Below are positions 48,780 to 57,088 of a stretch of DNA of 64,000 nt, one piece after another. Where the stretch lies: contig NZ_JANLCN010000005.1 in the NCBI RefSeq assembly GCF_024979255.1, forward strand, positions 1 to 64,000, given 5' to 3'. The stretch comes from Herbiconiux moechotypicola. GTDB lineage: Bacteria; Actinomycetota; Actinomycetes; Actinomycetales; Microbacteriaceae. Below the pieces are notes generated by a model. The model was not told where the DNA came from and ran no database searches. It was given only the letters and a program-made list of their open reading frames with translations. Position 1 is the stretch's first letter; each line of letters begins with the position of its first letter. The translations under genes were made by a program, and so were the position numbers.

Positions 48780-49964
48780 ATGCGCCGTTCCACCCCGAAG
48801 ATCGCGACCGCGCTCGGCGCCGTCGCGGCCAGCGCCCTTCTGCTCACCGCCTGCAGCTCGGGCTCCACCGCCTCCGAGGGCGACTCGACCGCCGCCGCCG
48901 GGCTCGAGATCGGCTCGGTCGACCTCGCCGCCGCGGGCTGCCCCGCGAACGTGGTCATCCAGACCGGCTGGAACCCGGAGGCCGAGCACGGTCACCTCTA
49001 TCAGCTGCTCGGCGACGACTACACGATCGACGCCACGAACAAGGTGGTCTCCGGGCCGCTCATGGCCTCGGGCGAGTACACCGGCGTCGACGTCGAGATC
49101 CGCGCCGGTGGCCCGGCGACCGGCTACCAGTCGGTGACCAGCCTCATGTACACCGACCCCGACATCATGCTCGGCTACGTCTCCACCGACGACGCCATCT
49201 CGCAGTCGGCCGAGATGTCCACCACCGCGGTGTTCGCCTCGCACGACATCAGCCCTCTCATGGTGATGTGGGACCCGGCGACCTACCCCGACGCCACCGG
49301 CATTCAGGACGTCATGGACGCCGGAGCGGTCGTGCGCTACTTCGACGGCACCGCCTACATGACCTACCTCGTGCAGACCGGCGTGGTGCCGGCCGCCCAG
49401 GCCGACGCCTCCTACGACGGCACCCCGGCCTCGTTCGTGGCCGCCCAGGGCACCGCCGCCCAGCAGGGCTTCGCCTCGGCCGAGCCCTACATCTACGAGA
49501 ACGAGGTCGAGGCCTGGATGAAGCCGGTGACCTACCAGCTCGTCGACGACCTCGGCTACCGCCCCTACCAGGACGCGCTCGCCGTGCGCAGCGACGACCT
49601 CGAGGCCGACAGCGAGTGCCTCACCGCGCTCGTGCCGGTGCTGCAGCAGGCGACGGTCGACTACTTCGACGACCCCTCCACCGCGAACGCGCTCATCCTC
49701 GACCTGGTCGAGCAGTACGACACGGGCTGGGTCTACTCGCAGGGCGTGGCCGACTACGCTGTGGAGACGATGCTCTCCGAGGGCATCACCGGCAACGGCG
49801 ACAACGACACCCTGGGCGACTTCGACGAGGAGCGCGTGCAAGACCTCATCGACAAGGTGCTCCCGGTGTTCGCCGAGCAGGGTGTGACCCCGGCCGACGG
49901 CATCACCCCGAGCGACCTCGTGACCAACGAGTTCATCGACACCTCGATCGGACTGACCAACTGA
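48780..49964 (+). CDS. Solute-binding lipoprotein of ABC-transporter type (NMT1/THI5/SsuA-like)
   Basis: A 394-residue lipoprotein with signal peptide and lipobox LLLTACSS. The mature part has the two-lobed periplasmic-binding type II pattern of the nitrate/sulfonate/thiamine-precursor group (NVVIQTGWNPEAEHGHLYQLLG, SVTSLMYTDPDIMLGYVSTDDA). The ATG at 48780 has GGAGAT before it. No ABC permease or ATPase gene follows. Instead an MFS transporter gene begins near its stop, which is unusual. Confidence 0.85.
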   Translation: MRRSTPKIATALGAVAASALLLTACSSGSTASEGDSTAAAGLEIGSVDLAAAGCPANVVIQTGWNPEAEHGHLYQLLGDDYTIDATNKVVSGPLMASGEYTGVDVEIRAGGPATGYQSVTSLMYTDPDIMLGYVSTDDAISQSAEMSTTAVFASHDISPLMVMWDPATYPDATGIQDVMDAGAVVRYFDGTAYMTYLVQTGVVPAAQADASYDGTPASFVAAQGTAAQQGFASAEPYIYENEVEAWMKPVTYQLVDDLGYRPYQDALAVRSDDLEADSECLTALVPVLQQATVDYFDDPSTANALILDLVEQYDTGWVYSQGVADYAVETMLSEGITGNGDNDTLGDFDEERVQDLIDKVLPVFAEQGVTPADGITPSDLVTNEFIDTSIGLTN

Positions 49965-49999
49965 GCGACCCCGTCCCCTCCGCGCCCTCCGGCGCGAGC

Positions 50000-51274
50000 G
50001 TGAACGCGCAGGCGATCCTCGTCTGCGCGTTCATCGCGTCTGCCCAGATGACGTGGGGCGTGATCGTCCCGGCCCTGCCGGTGCTGGTGGAGGCGTTCGG
50101 CATCGGCGCGGCGAGCATCGGCCTCCTGATCGCCTCGTTCGCCATCGGACGGGTGCTCGCCAACGTGCCGGCCGGGCTGGCGCTGCGCCGCATCCCGCCG
50201 CGGCCGTTCCTGCAGGTGGTGTCGCTGCTGCTCGCGGTGGTCACCGCGCTGACAGGGTTCTTGCCGACCGAGCCGTTGCTGCTCGGGGCACGGCTCGTGG
50301 CGGGCGTTCTCGGCGGTGCGGCGGTGACGATCGGATTCGCCGTGCTCGTGGCGGGTGCGCCGCCCGCCCGGCGTGGGCGCACGATGGCCACGGCCACGGT
50401 GGTGCAGATGAGCGGCTCCGCGATCGGGGCGCTCATCGGCGGTGCCGCGGTCACGGCGATCGGGGTGCAGGGCGCGTTCGTGGTGGCCGTGGTGCCGCTG
50501 CTCGCGTGCCTGGCGGTCGACCTCGTGCGGCCGGCGCGGTACTACTGGGCGGCGTTCTCGCGGGCGCGGGCGGCGACGGATGCGCGGGGCGCGGCGGCGC
50601 CGGATGATCGGGTCGACGCGGCGACGGATGCGCGGAGCGGCGAGGCCGGCGAGGCTCCTGTCGCCACTCAGGCAGCCTCACGCTTCGGCGGCTCCCGTGC
50701 CCTCGTGATCGGCCTCGTCGCCGTCTCCTTCGCCACCTTCCTGGCCCGCTTCGCCGGTGAACAGGGACTCATTCCCGTTCTGGCATACGACGTCGGGGGC
50801 CTCACCCCGCTGGGCCTCGGAGTCGCCATGTCGGTCGGTACGCTCGTGAGCATAGGCGCCCTCCCGCTGGTGGGCCGTCTGGTCGACCGCGGTGCCCGGC
50901 TGTCGGTGCTCATCCCGGCCAGCCTGGTGTCGGCGGGGTCGCTGCTGCTGTTCCCGGTGCTGCCCGCGCCGATCGCGTTCTCAGCCGTGCTCGTGGCGTA
51001 CTACGTGGCGACGAGCGTCGCCGGCGTGGTTCCCAACGTCGTGACGGGCGAGCGCTTCTCGCCGGCGGCTGCGGGCGCAGTGGTCGGCTTCACCCGAACG
51101 GCGGGCGACATCGGCGCCGCCGTCGGCCCCCTGCTCGTGTTCGCCCTCGCCGACCAGCTCGGCGCGCTCCCCGCCGTCGCCACGATCGCAGCCGTTCTCC
51201 TGGCGGCCGTCGCCGTGCTCGCGCCGACGTTGACCCGCCCTCGCGCATCCGAGAACCCCGCCCCTGCTCGCTGA
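50000..51274 (+). CDS. MFS transporter
   Basis: A 424-residue twelve-helix major facilitator (TWGVIVPALPVLVEAFGIGAASIG at helix 1, FAIGRVLANVPAGLALRRIPPRP in the 2-3 loop). An Ala/Asp/Arg-rich central loop of about 50 residues holds GGATGC-type repeats at the DNA level. The GTG at 50000 is the first standard start. A CTG at 49961 would overlap the lipoprotein stop (CTGA), as ATGA and GTGA do elsewhere here, and could be the true coupled start, adding 13 residues. Confidence 0.85.
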   Translation: MNAQAILVCAFIASAQMTWGVIVPALPVLVEAFGIGAASIGLLIASFAIGRVLANVPAGLALRRIPPRPFLQVVSLLLAVVTALTGFLPTEPLLLGARLVAGVLGGAAVTIGFAVLVAGAPPARRGRTMATATVVQMSGSAIGALIGGAAVTAIGVQGAFVVAVVPLLACLAVDLVRPARYYWAAFSRARAATDARGAAAPDDRVDAATDARSGEAGEAPVATQAASRFGGSRALVIGLVAVSFATFLARFAGEQGLIPVLAYDVGGLTPLGLGVAMSVGTLVSIGALPLVGRLVDRGARLSVLIPASLVSAGSLLLFPVLPAPIAFSAVLVAYYVATSVAGVVPNVVTGERFSPAAAGAVVGFTRTAGDIGAAVGPLLVFALADQLGALPAVATIAAVLLAAVAVLAPTLTRPRASENPAPAR

Positions 51275-51319
51275 GACGAACCTCGGCAGCGCGGGTGCGG
51301 CCTCAGAGCTAGTCCCGGG

Positions 51320-52090
51320 TCAGAGCTCGTCGCGGGCGGGGGTGAGCTCCACGCGCACCTGGTCGGAGCGCTGCCGCCCGTGGTAGACCATCACCACGTC
51401 TCCCGCCGCATCCCGCACCGTGGTCTCGATGAACAGCAGCGGGGTGCCCACCTCGACGGCGAGTAGCTCGGCGGCGGAGAGATCGGCCGAGATGGCGCTG
51501 ATCTGCCGGGTGGAGCTGAGCGGCCGGTGCCCGAACCGGCCTTCGAGGATCTCGAGCACGTCGTCGTTCGCGTCGGCCGGCGTGAACACGTCGTCAGGCC
51601 TGAGCGGCAGGTAGTACGTGCGCAGCGACCCGGGGCGGCCCCGGTACAGCACCACCCGCTCGAACACGGCCATCCTCGCCACCGAGGGGGCGAACACCGT
51701 CGCCATCGACCGCGGCACCGCGGTGGTCTCGCGCCAGCCGATGAGCACGTAGTCGTGGTCGGTGGGCGGCGGGTCGATGCGCAGCTTGTCGAGCAACCGG
51801 TCGGTGCGCCAGGTGGTGGGGCGGCTGTGGGCGTAGGTGCCCTGGCCGGCGGTGCGGCCGATGGTGTTCTCCTGCACCAGCATCTGCATGGCGATGCGCG
51901 CCGTGTTGCGGGTGCAGGAGAACTCGCGCGCGATCTCCTCGTCGGAGGGCAGGCGTTCACCGCCCGCCGTGACGGAGAGCACGAAGGCCGAGACGAGGTC
52001 GCGCAGGCGCCTCGCCTCGTCCTGCCGGCGATGCTGGCCCAGGTCGAGGATCTTGTCGTCGGTGAAGGTGCGCCGTCTCGGCTGGTCCAC
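51320..52090 (-). CDS. GntR family regulator with UTRA domain
   Basis: A 256-residue HutC-type regulator. The N-terminal winged HTH (about 30-95, ERLPSDEEIAREFSCTRNTARIAMQML) is followed by a UTRA ligand-binding domain (about 105-250, with LRTYYLPLRPDDVFTPA and FIETTVRDAAGDVVMVYHGRQRSD). UTRA regulators respond to small metabolites of the pathway they control. GTG start with GAGGGG. It lies 59 bases after the NtaA/DszA-like gene on the same strand and probably controls that cluster. Confidence 0.92.
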   Translation of the reverse strand: MDQPRRRTFTDDKILDLGQHRRQDEARRLRDLVSAFVLSVTAGGERLPSDEEIAREFSCTRNTARIAMQMLVQENTIGRTAGQGTYAHSRPTTWRTDRLLDKLRIDPPPTDHDYVLIGWRETTAVPRSMATVFAPSVARMAVFERVVLYRGRPGSLRTYYLPLRPDDVFTPADANDDVLEILEGRFGHRPLSSTRQISAISADLSAAELLAVEVGTPLLFIETTVRDAAGDVVMVYHGRQRSDQVRVELTPARDEL

Positions 52091-52149
52091 TCAACTCCCC
52101 TCTCGGGTCGTGCGGCGACGGCGGCGGGCGGTCGCGCATCCGGTGCCGG

Positions 52150-53496
52150 CTAGGAGAACGCCGGCACTCCCAGCGTCTCACGGAGCGTCGATCCGTCGTA
52201 GGCCGTGCGGAAGCGACCGCGCCGCTGCAGCTCGGGCACGAGCAGCCCTACCACGTCGATGAGGTCGCGCGGGGTCACCTGCGGATGGGCGATCATGAAC
52301 CCGCCGCGGCTGCCGGATGCCTCGTAGGACTCCTCGAGGTAGTCGGCCACCTCGGCCGCGCTGCCCGCGACGGTGTGCTCGTAGCCGGTGGCCACCTTCC
52401 AGAGCCCGTCGAAGAACTCCTCGCGGGTGAGCTCGGTGGTGGCGCCGTACTCGTTCTCGAGGTCGCGGAAGCCCATCGGGCTGGCCTGCTTGGCGATCAC
52501 CTCGGCCTTCAGCTCCTCGAGTGTGAAGCGCGCGGGCAGCTGCGCGAAGTCGTAGCCGGTGTTGTGGGCGAACTGCGCCGCAGAGGCCTCGGGCGGCAGC
52601 AGCTCGGCGAGCTGCTCCTTGCGCCGGCGGGCCTCGTCGGGGGTGTCGCCCACGATGAGGTGGAGGTCCCAGAGGATGCCGACGCGCGAGGGGTCGCGGC
52701 CGGCGGCCAGCAGCTCCTCGTCGAGCATGCTGCGGTGGCGCTGCCGGTCGGCGTCGGAGAACGCACCGCCGAACACCACGTCGGCGAACCCGGCCGAGGC
52801 GCGGATGCCGCGGGGCGAGCCGCCCGCCTGGATGAGCACGGGCGCCTGCTGCGGGCTCGGCACGGTGTTGAGGGGGCCGGCCACGTCGAAGAACTCGCCG
52901 TGATGGTCGATGGGCCGGATGCTGCCGGGTTCGGCCACCATACCGCTCTCGCGGTCCCACACGAACGCGTCCTGGTCGACGCTGCGCCAGAGCTCCTGGC
53001 ACACATGCACGAACTCCTCCATGCGGCGGTAGCGCTCGTCGTGGTCCATCAGCGCGTCGAAGCCGTAGTTGGCCGCATCCGCCACCCTCGACGAGGTGAC
53101 CACGTTAAAGGCCATCCGGCCCTTTGTCACGATGTCGAGCGAGTTGAGCAGACGCGCCACGTAGAACGGATGCATGAACGTGGAGGAATACGTCAGTCCG
53201 AACCCGATGTTCGTGGTCTCCTGCGCGAGCGCCGCGATGAACGGGCTCATGTCCTGGCGGGGGAAGCCGATGCCCCACTCGACGGCGGGGTCGATGGTGC
53301 CGCCGTAGGTGGAGGGGATGCCCGTGCCGTCGCCGAAGAACACCATGTCGAGGCAGCCCCGCTCGGCGGCCAGCAGCAGCTCGCGGTACATGCGCAGGTC
53401 GGGGAAGTCGCGCCCGGCCCAGGAGCCGGGGAGGCGCCAGCGACCCTGGTGGTGCGAGAACGAGAGGTCGAGCGCGAGGCTCATCTGGTAGGGCAC
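52150..53496 (-). CDS. NtaA/SnaA/DszA-family flavin-dependent monooxygenase
   Basis: A 448-residue FMNH2-dependent monooxygenase of the large luciferase-like subgroup that includes nitrilotriacetate, pristinamycin IIA and dibenzothiophene-sulfone monooxygenases. Signature regions are AERGCLDMVFFGDGTGIPSTYG, RLLNSLDIVTKGRMAFNVVTS and APVLIQAGGSPRGI. It oxygenates C-N or C-S containing substrates with O2 and reduced FMN. GTG start, three bases after the stop of the RutA-like gene, so the two are co-transcribed. Confidence 0.92.
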   Translation of the reverse strand: MPYQMSLALDLSFSHHQGRWRLPGSWAGRDFPDLRMYRELLLAAERGCLDMVFFGDGTGIPSTYGGTIDPAVEWGIGFPRQDMSPFIAALAQETTNIGFGLTYSSTFMHPFYVARLLNSLDIVTKGRMAFNVVTSSRVADAANYGFDALMDHDERYRRMEEFVHVCQELWRSVDQDAFVWDRESGMVAEPGSIRPIDHHGEFFDVAGPLNTVPSPQQAPVLIQAGGSPRGIRASAGFADVVFGGAFSDADRQRHRSMLDEELLAAGRDPSRVGILWDLHLIVGDTPDEARRRKEQLAELLPPEASAAQFAHNTGYDFAQLPARFTLEELKAEVIAKQASPMGFRDLENEYGATTELTREEFFDGLWKVATGYEHTVAGSAAEVADYLEESYEASGSRGGFMIAHPQVTPRDLIDVVGLLVPELQRRGRFRTAYDGSTLRETLGVPAFS

Positions 53497-53499
53497 GGG

Positions 53500-54618
53500 T
53501 CAGCCTTTCGGGGCGGAGACGGTGGGCGCGGTCGCGGCGGTGGGTGCGGCGGCGGTGCGGGTCGGCAGGTGGTCGAGCAACGGCATCACCTCGGTGCCGA
53601 AGCGGTCGATGCCCTCCACGAAGTCGTCGAAGGTGAGCATGACGCCCGCGGTGCCGGGCACGGCCGCGATGGCGTTGAGGTGGTCGGCGACCGTCTGCGG
53701 CGAGCCGACCAGCGCGCCCCCGCCGTAGAAGGGCGAGATGTCGGCCTTGTGGCTCTCCACCACCATGGCGCTCGAGCCGTCGGTGGAGGTGTCGTTGGAG
53801 TACTCGCGGATCATGCCCTGCACCGCGCCCACGTCGACGCCCTTCTGGTAGAGCTCCACCTTGCGTGCCGCATCGGCGTCGGTGTCGCCGAGCACCACCA
53901 GGGTCTGCGCGAAGGCACCCGGCGTGCGGCCGAGGCTCTCGCTGGCCTCGGCGAGCAGGGCGTTCGAGGCGGCCACCTGGGCGGCGTCCGACCCGGCGCC
54001 GAAGTGGTAGTCGGCGTACTCGGCCACGAAGCGGCGGCCGCGCGACGAGGTGCCGGCCGAGATGAGATCGACGTGCCCGACCGGCTTCGGCAGCACCTCG
54101 CAGTCCTCGATGTCGAAGTACTTCCCGTGGAAGGTCACGTGCCCGGTCTCCCACGCGGTGAGCAGGATCTGTGTGAACTCCGAGAGGAAGTCGTAGCGGT
54201 AACCGTAGTAGTCGTCGCCCCGCCAGGCGCCCATCTGCGCGTACTCGCTGCGGTTCCAGCCCGCCACCAGGTTGATGCCGAACCGGCCGCCCGACACCTC
54301 GTCGATCAGCTGCGCCATCTTCGCCACCACGATCGGGTTGTAGCTGAGCGGTGACACGGTGGCGTAGAGCTTGATGGTGGAGGTGAGCGGCGCGAGCGAC
54401 GCCATCAGCGTCATCGGGTCGATGGTGTGGTTCCAGTGCTGCGTCTCGCCGCCGTAGCCGCGGTACTTGAGCATGGCGAGGGCGAAGTCGAAGCCGTGCT
54501 GCTCGGCCTTCTGCACGATCGTGCGCTGCAGCGCGAAGCTGGGCTCGTACTGCGGCGAGGTGGTGGAGAGGATCCAGCCGTTGTTGCCGACGGGGAGGAA
54601 GACGCCGTAGCTGACCAT
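53500..54618 (-). CDS. RutA-like pyrimidine oxygenase family protein
   Basis: A 372-residue luciferase-like oxygenase with strong similarity to RutA: GVFLPVGNNGWILSTTSPQY, RTIVQKAEQHGFDFALAMLK, EVSGGRFGINLVAGWNRSEYAQMGAW, GDDYYGYRYD and VMLTFDDFVEGIDRFG. RutA opens the uracil ring using reduced flavin and O2, starting the Rut route of pyrimidine nitrogen use. No rutB-F genes are adjacent, so the substrate may be another N-heterocycle or amide. The ATG at 54618 is the RutA-like start. It lies between the asparaginase-like gene and the NtaA-like gene. Confidence 0.92.
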   Translation of the reverse strand: MVSYGVFLPVGNNGWILSTTSPQYEPSFALQRTIVQKAEQHGFDFALAMLKYRGYGGETQHWNHTIDPMTLMASLAPLTSTIKLYATVSPLSYNPIVVAKMAQLIDEVSGGRFGINLVAGWNRSEYAQMGAWRGDDYYGYRYDFLSEFTQILLTAWETGHVTFHGKYFDIEDCEVLPKPVGHVDLISAGTSSRGRRFVAEYADYHFGAGSDAAQVAASNALLAEASESLGRTPGAFAQTLVVLGDTDADAARKVELYQKGVDVGAVQGMIREYSNDTSTDGSSAMVVESHKADISPFYGGGALVGSPQTVADHLNAIAAVPGTAGVMLTFDDFVEGIDRFGTEVMPLLDHLPTRTAAAPTAATAPTVSAPKG

Positions 54619-54661
54619 GGGATGTTCCAATCGGGTTTCGGGTGGGCGGGCGGCGAGCGGA

Positions 54662-56341
54662 TCAGTGGGTGTCGAAGACGGTCTGGTACTCGGCCACCTT
54701 CGAGCGGATGGCGGCGAGCTCGGCCTCGGTGGGCGCATCCGGGTCGGCCGGCACCGGCAGGGCGCCGAACTTCAGCAGCGCCGCCATGAGCAGGATGCGC
54801 GCCTTGGGCGCCGAGAGGTTGCTGCCGCGGATGAGCAGGCCGCCGAGCGTCGCCATGGCGAAGGCGTAGCCCCCGCCGCCGCGACCGACCGACACCACGG
54901 GCATGCCGCGGAACACGGCCTGCAGCAGCGCGGCGCGCATCGACTCGTATACGCCTCCGTAGGGTGCGGAGCCCTCGGCCACGATCCCGGCGAGCGGGTG
55001 GTCGCGCAGGTTCTTCTCGATGCGGGCGAGGATCTCGACCTCACTGTCGGCGGAGTCGGAGAAGTCGTCCTGCCCGTAGTTCACGTAGCGCGCCACGGTC
55101 ACCTTCGGCATCGCCTCGGGCAGCAGGTGCCCCTTCTCCGAGAGCGTCGTGACGGGCTCGCCGTGCAGGCCGGTGACGGATGCGGGCAGCCGGTCGAGCG
55201 TGAGAGCCGAGGTGTGCGTGTGCTTGGCGACCGGCACGAACTGCAGCACCGGGTCTTCGACGGTGTTGCCCACGATGCCCCCGTGCCCGCCCCAGGCCAC
55301 GTAGCCGCCGGGGCGCGCATCCGCCTTCATCACCTCACGCGAGGTGAACACCTGCCCGTTCTGGATCATGACGGTGCCCACGCGGTCGTCGCCGTTCTCG
55401 TCGGCCCACACGCGCGAGGCGATGTAGGCGGTCGACTGCACGAGGTTGTGGTCGCCGTCGTTGCCGAACACGCCGTGCCCGTACTGCGAGCAGTTGCCGA
55501 TGAGGGGGCGGCGGGTGGGGATGAGGAGGTTGAACCAGTAGACGGTCTCCTCGGTGGTGGGGCTGCCCTCGAGCCAGATGGCGCCGTCGTAGTCGCCGGA
55601 TGCGAGGGTCTCGTAGACGATGTTGGTGAGCGTCGCGAGCGTGGGCAGCGCGGGCTCCTGCCGCATCGGCATGTAGGGGAAGAAGTTCTCGCCCAGCACC
55701 TCGGGGGCGAGGTCGCCCGGCTCGCCGCGGAAACCGGCGGGGGTGGGGGTGTCGGTGCGGTCGGCCGCCGCCTGCCCCTTCGTGTAGCCGCCCGAGGGGG
55801 CCGCCCGCACGAAGTCGAAGTCGGCGAGCTCGCCCATCAGGTTGTTGGCGCCGTAGCCGTCGAGGCCGAAGTGGTCGATCTCGTTCACGATGCGCGAGGC
55901 GTCGGGGTAGAAGAGCTGGCGTGCGGTGCCGTTGTCGTCGAAGGGGCCGTTCCAGGGCTCGCCGTTGGCCTGGGTGGCCGCGTAGGGGAGCGGGAAGGGG
56001 CCGTCGGCGGGGTCGAGGGTGACCTTGTAGACCGCGGTGCCGCCGGCGATCTCGGTCTCACTGAACTCCCCGGTGGCGGGGTCGAGCCAGCCGTCGACGG
56101 GGCCGTAGAGCTCGGCAGAGTCGCGCTCGAGCGGATGCGCGGAGAAGGCCGCGACGTACGCGGTGACGGGCGCGGCGAGATGCTGCGACCGCAGCGACTC
56201 GGGCTGCGTGTCGTCGGCACCGCTCAGGCCCCTGGCGCGGCGCACCGACTGGCTGGTGCGGAGCGCGGCGCTGTTCTGGATGGTCGCGCGCGGCCCGGAG
56301 AAGATCACCACGCGGGCACGGCGGTCGGGTGAGAAGCTCAT
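54662..56341 (-). CDS. Asparaginase-family protein with altered active site and a long insertion
   Basis: A 559-residue protein whose second half resembles type I/II asparaginases: GSPTTEETVYWFNLLIPTRR (259-278) corresponds to GTDTxEETAYxLNL, and REVMKADARPGGYV to the ARxVxKT region. The catalytic Thr-Asp pair of TDT is replaced by Ser260-Pro261. The N-terminal TGGTI loop is replaced by SGPRATI (15-21). About 190 extra residues lie between the two motifs, so the length far exceeds the usual 330. It probably acts on an amide other than asparagine, or is not a hydrolase of the classic type. TACGCT six bases before the ATG marks a leaderless start and the head of the RutA/NtaA operon. Confidence 0.85.
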   Translation of the reverse strand: MSFSPDRRARVVIFSGPRATIQNSAALRTSQSVRRARGLSGADDTQPESLRSQHLAAPVTAYVAAFSAHPLERDSAELYGPVDGWLDPATGEFSETEIAGGTAVYKVTLDPADGPFPLPYAATQANGEPWNGPFDDNGTARQLFYPDASRIVNEIDHFGLDGYGANNLMGELADFDFVRAAPSGGYTKGQAAADRTDTPTPAGFRGEPGDLAPEVLGENFFPYMPMRQEPALPTLATLTNIVYETLASGDYDGAIWLEGSPTTEETVYWFNLLIPTRRPLIGNCSQYGHGVFGNDGDHNLVQSTAYIASRVWADENGDDRVGTVMIQNGQVFTSREVMKADARPGGYVAWGGHGGIVGNTVEDPVLQFVPVAKHTHTSALTLDRLPASVTGLHGEPVTTLSEKGHLLPEAMPKVTVARYVNYGQDDFSDSADSEVEILARIEKNLRDHPLAGIVAEGSAPYGGVYESMRAALLQAVFRGMPVVSVGRGGGGYAFAMATLGGLLIRGSNLSAPKARILLMAALLKFGALPVPADPDAPTEAELAAIRSKVAEYQTVFDTH

Positions 56342-56347
56342 GCCCGA

Positions 56348-56353
56348 AGCGTA
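56348..56353 (-). promoter_or_regulatory. -10 element of a leaderless transcript (asparaginase-like operon)
   Basis: TACGCT on the minus strand, six bases before the ATG at 56341. Confidence 0.5.
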
Positions 56354-56565
56354 CGGCGGGCCTGTTTCGCGTCAGTTGCCGCCGTGTGACCGAGGCGCTT
56401 CGCCACCTCGAAGGCCCCTCGATCGGCATGATTCCGGGCCGCCCGACGCGCTGCGCCGTCTCACCGGCTGTTCACCACGGGTATGTGTACAGCGTTCACA
56501 TGGGGCGATAGAGTGCTGTCGAGCGCGCGGTCGCGGTGACCGGCGCCGAACCGTGAGGAGCCGCC

Positions 56566-56982
56566 ATGAGCACGAATCTCAACCCGTACATCAGCTTCAA
56601 GGGCGAGGCCAAGGAGGCGATGGAGTTCTACAGGTCGGTGCTCGGCGGCGAACTCACCGCGAGCACCTTCGACGACTTCCAGATGCCGGTCGCAGAGGGC
56701 GAGGGCGGTCTGGTCATGCACTCCCAGCTCGTCACGCCCGGCGGACTCGTGCTGATGGGCTCCGACACCCCCACCGGAATGGACTACACGCCGGGCACCA
56801 ACGTGACCATCGCCATCAGCGGTGAGGACATCGACGAGCTGCGCGGCTACTTCGACGGTCTGTCGGAGGGCGGCACCCTGTTCGTGCCGTTCGAGAAGGC
56901 CCCGTGGGGCGACTACTACGGCCAGTTCACCGACAAGTTCGGGATCGTGTGGATGGTGAACGGCGGCAGCGCGCCGCAGTAG
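56566..56982 (+). CDS. VOC/PhnB-like family protein
   Basis: A 138-residue glyoxalase-fold protein of the PhnB/DUF1428-like branch: LNPYISFKGEAKEAMEFYRSVLGGEL at the start, MHSQLVTPGGLVLMGSD, and the end motif PWGDYYGQFTDKFGIVWMVN. The catalytic role of this subgroup is unproven. ATG with GAGGAG ribosome site. It stands alone. Confidence 0.9.
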   Translation: MSTNLNPYISFKGEAKEAMEFYRSVLGGELTASTFDDFQMPVAEGEGGLVMHSQLVTPGGLVLMGSDTPTGMDYTPGTNVTIAISGEDIDELRGYFDGLSEGGTLFVPFEKAPWGDYYGQFTDKFGIVWMVNGGSAPQ

Positions 56983-57088
56983 AGCACCCGTGGCGGGCTC
57001 GCGGCTCTTGGTGGGCTCATAGGGACTCATAGGCTCCCGCGAGCCCGCCCGAGTGGGGCGCCTGAGATCGGCGCGTAGCAAAGGGGGT

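Noticed and set aside
53500-54618. Naming the gene rutA as part of a complete Rut pathway
   Set aside because: Sequence similarity is strong, but no rutB, rutC, rutD, rutE, rutF or rutG gene lies nearby, so the substrate is left open.
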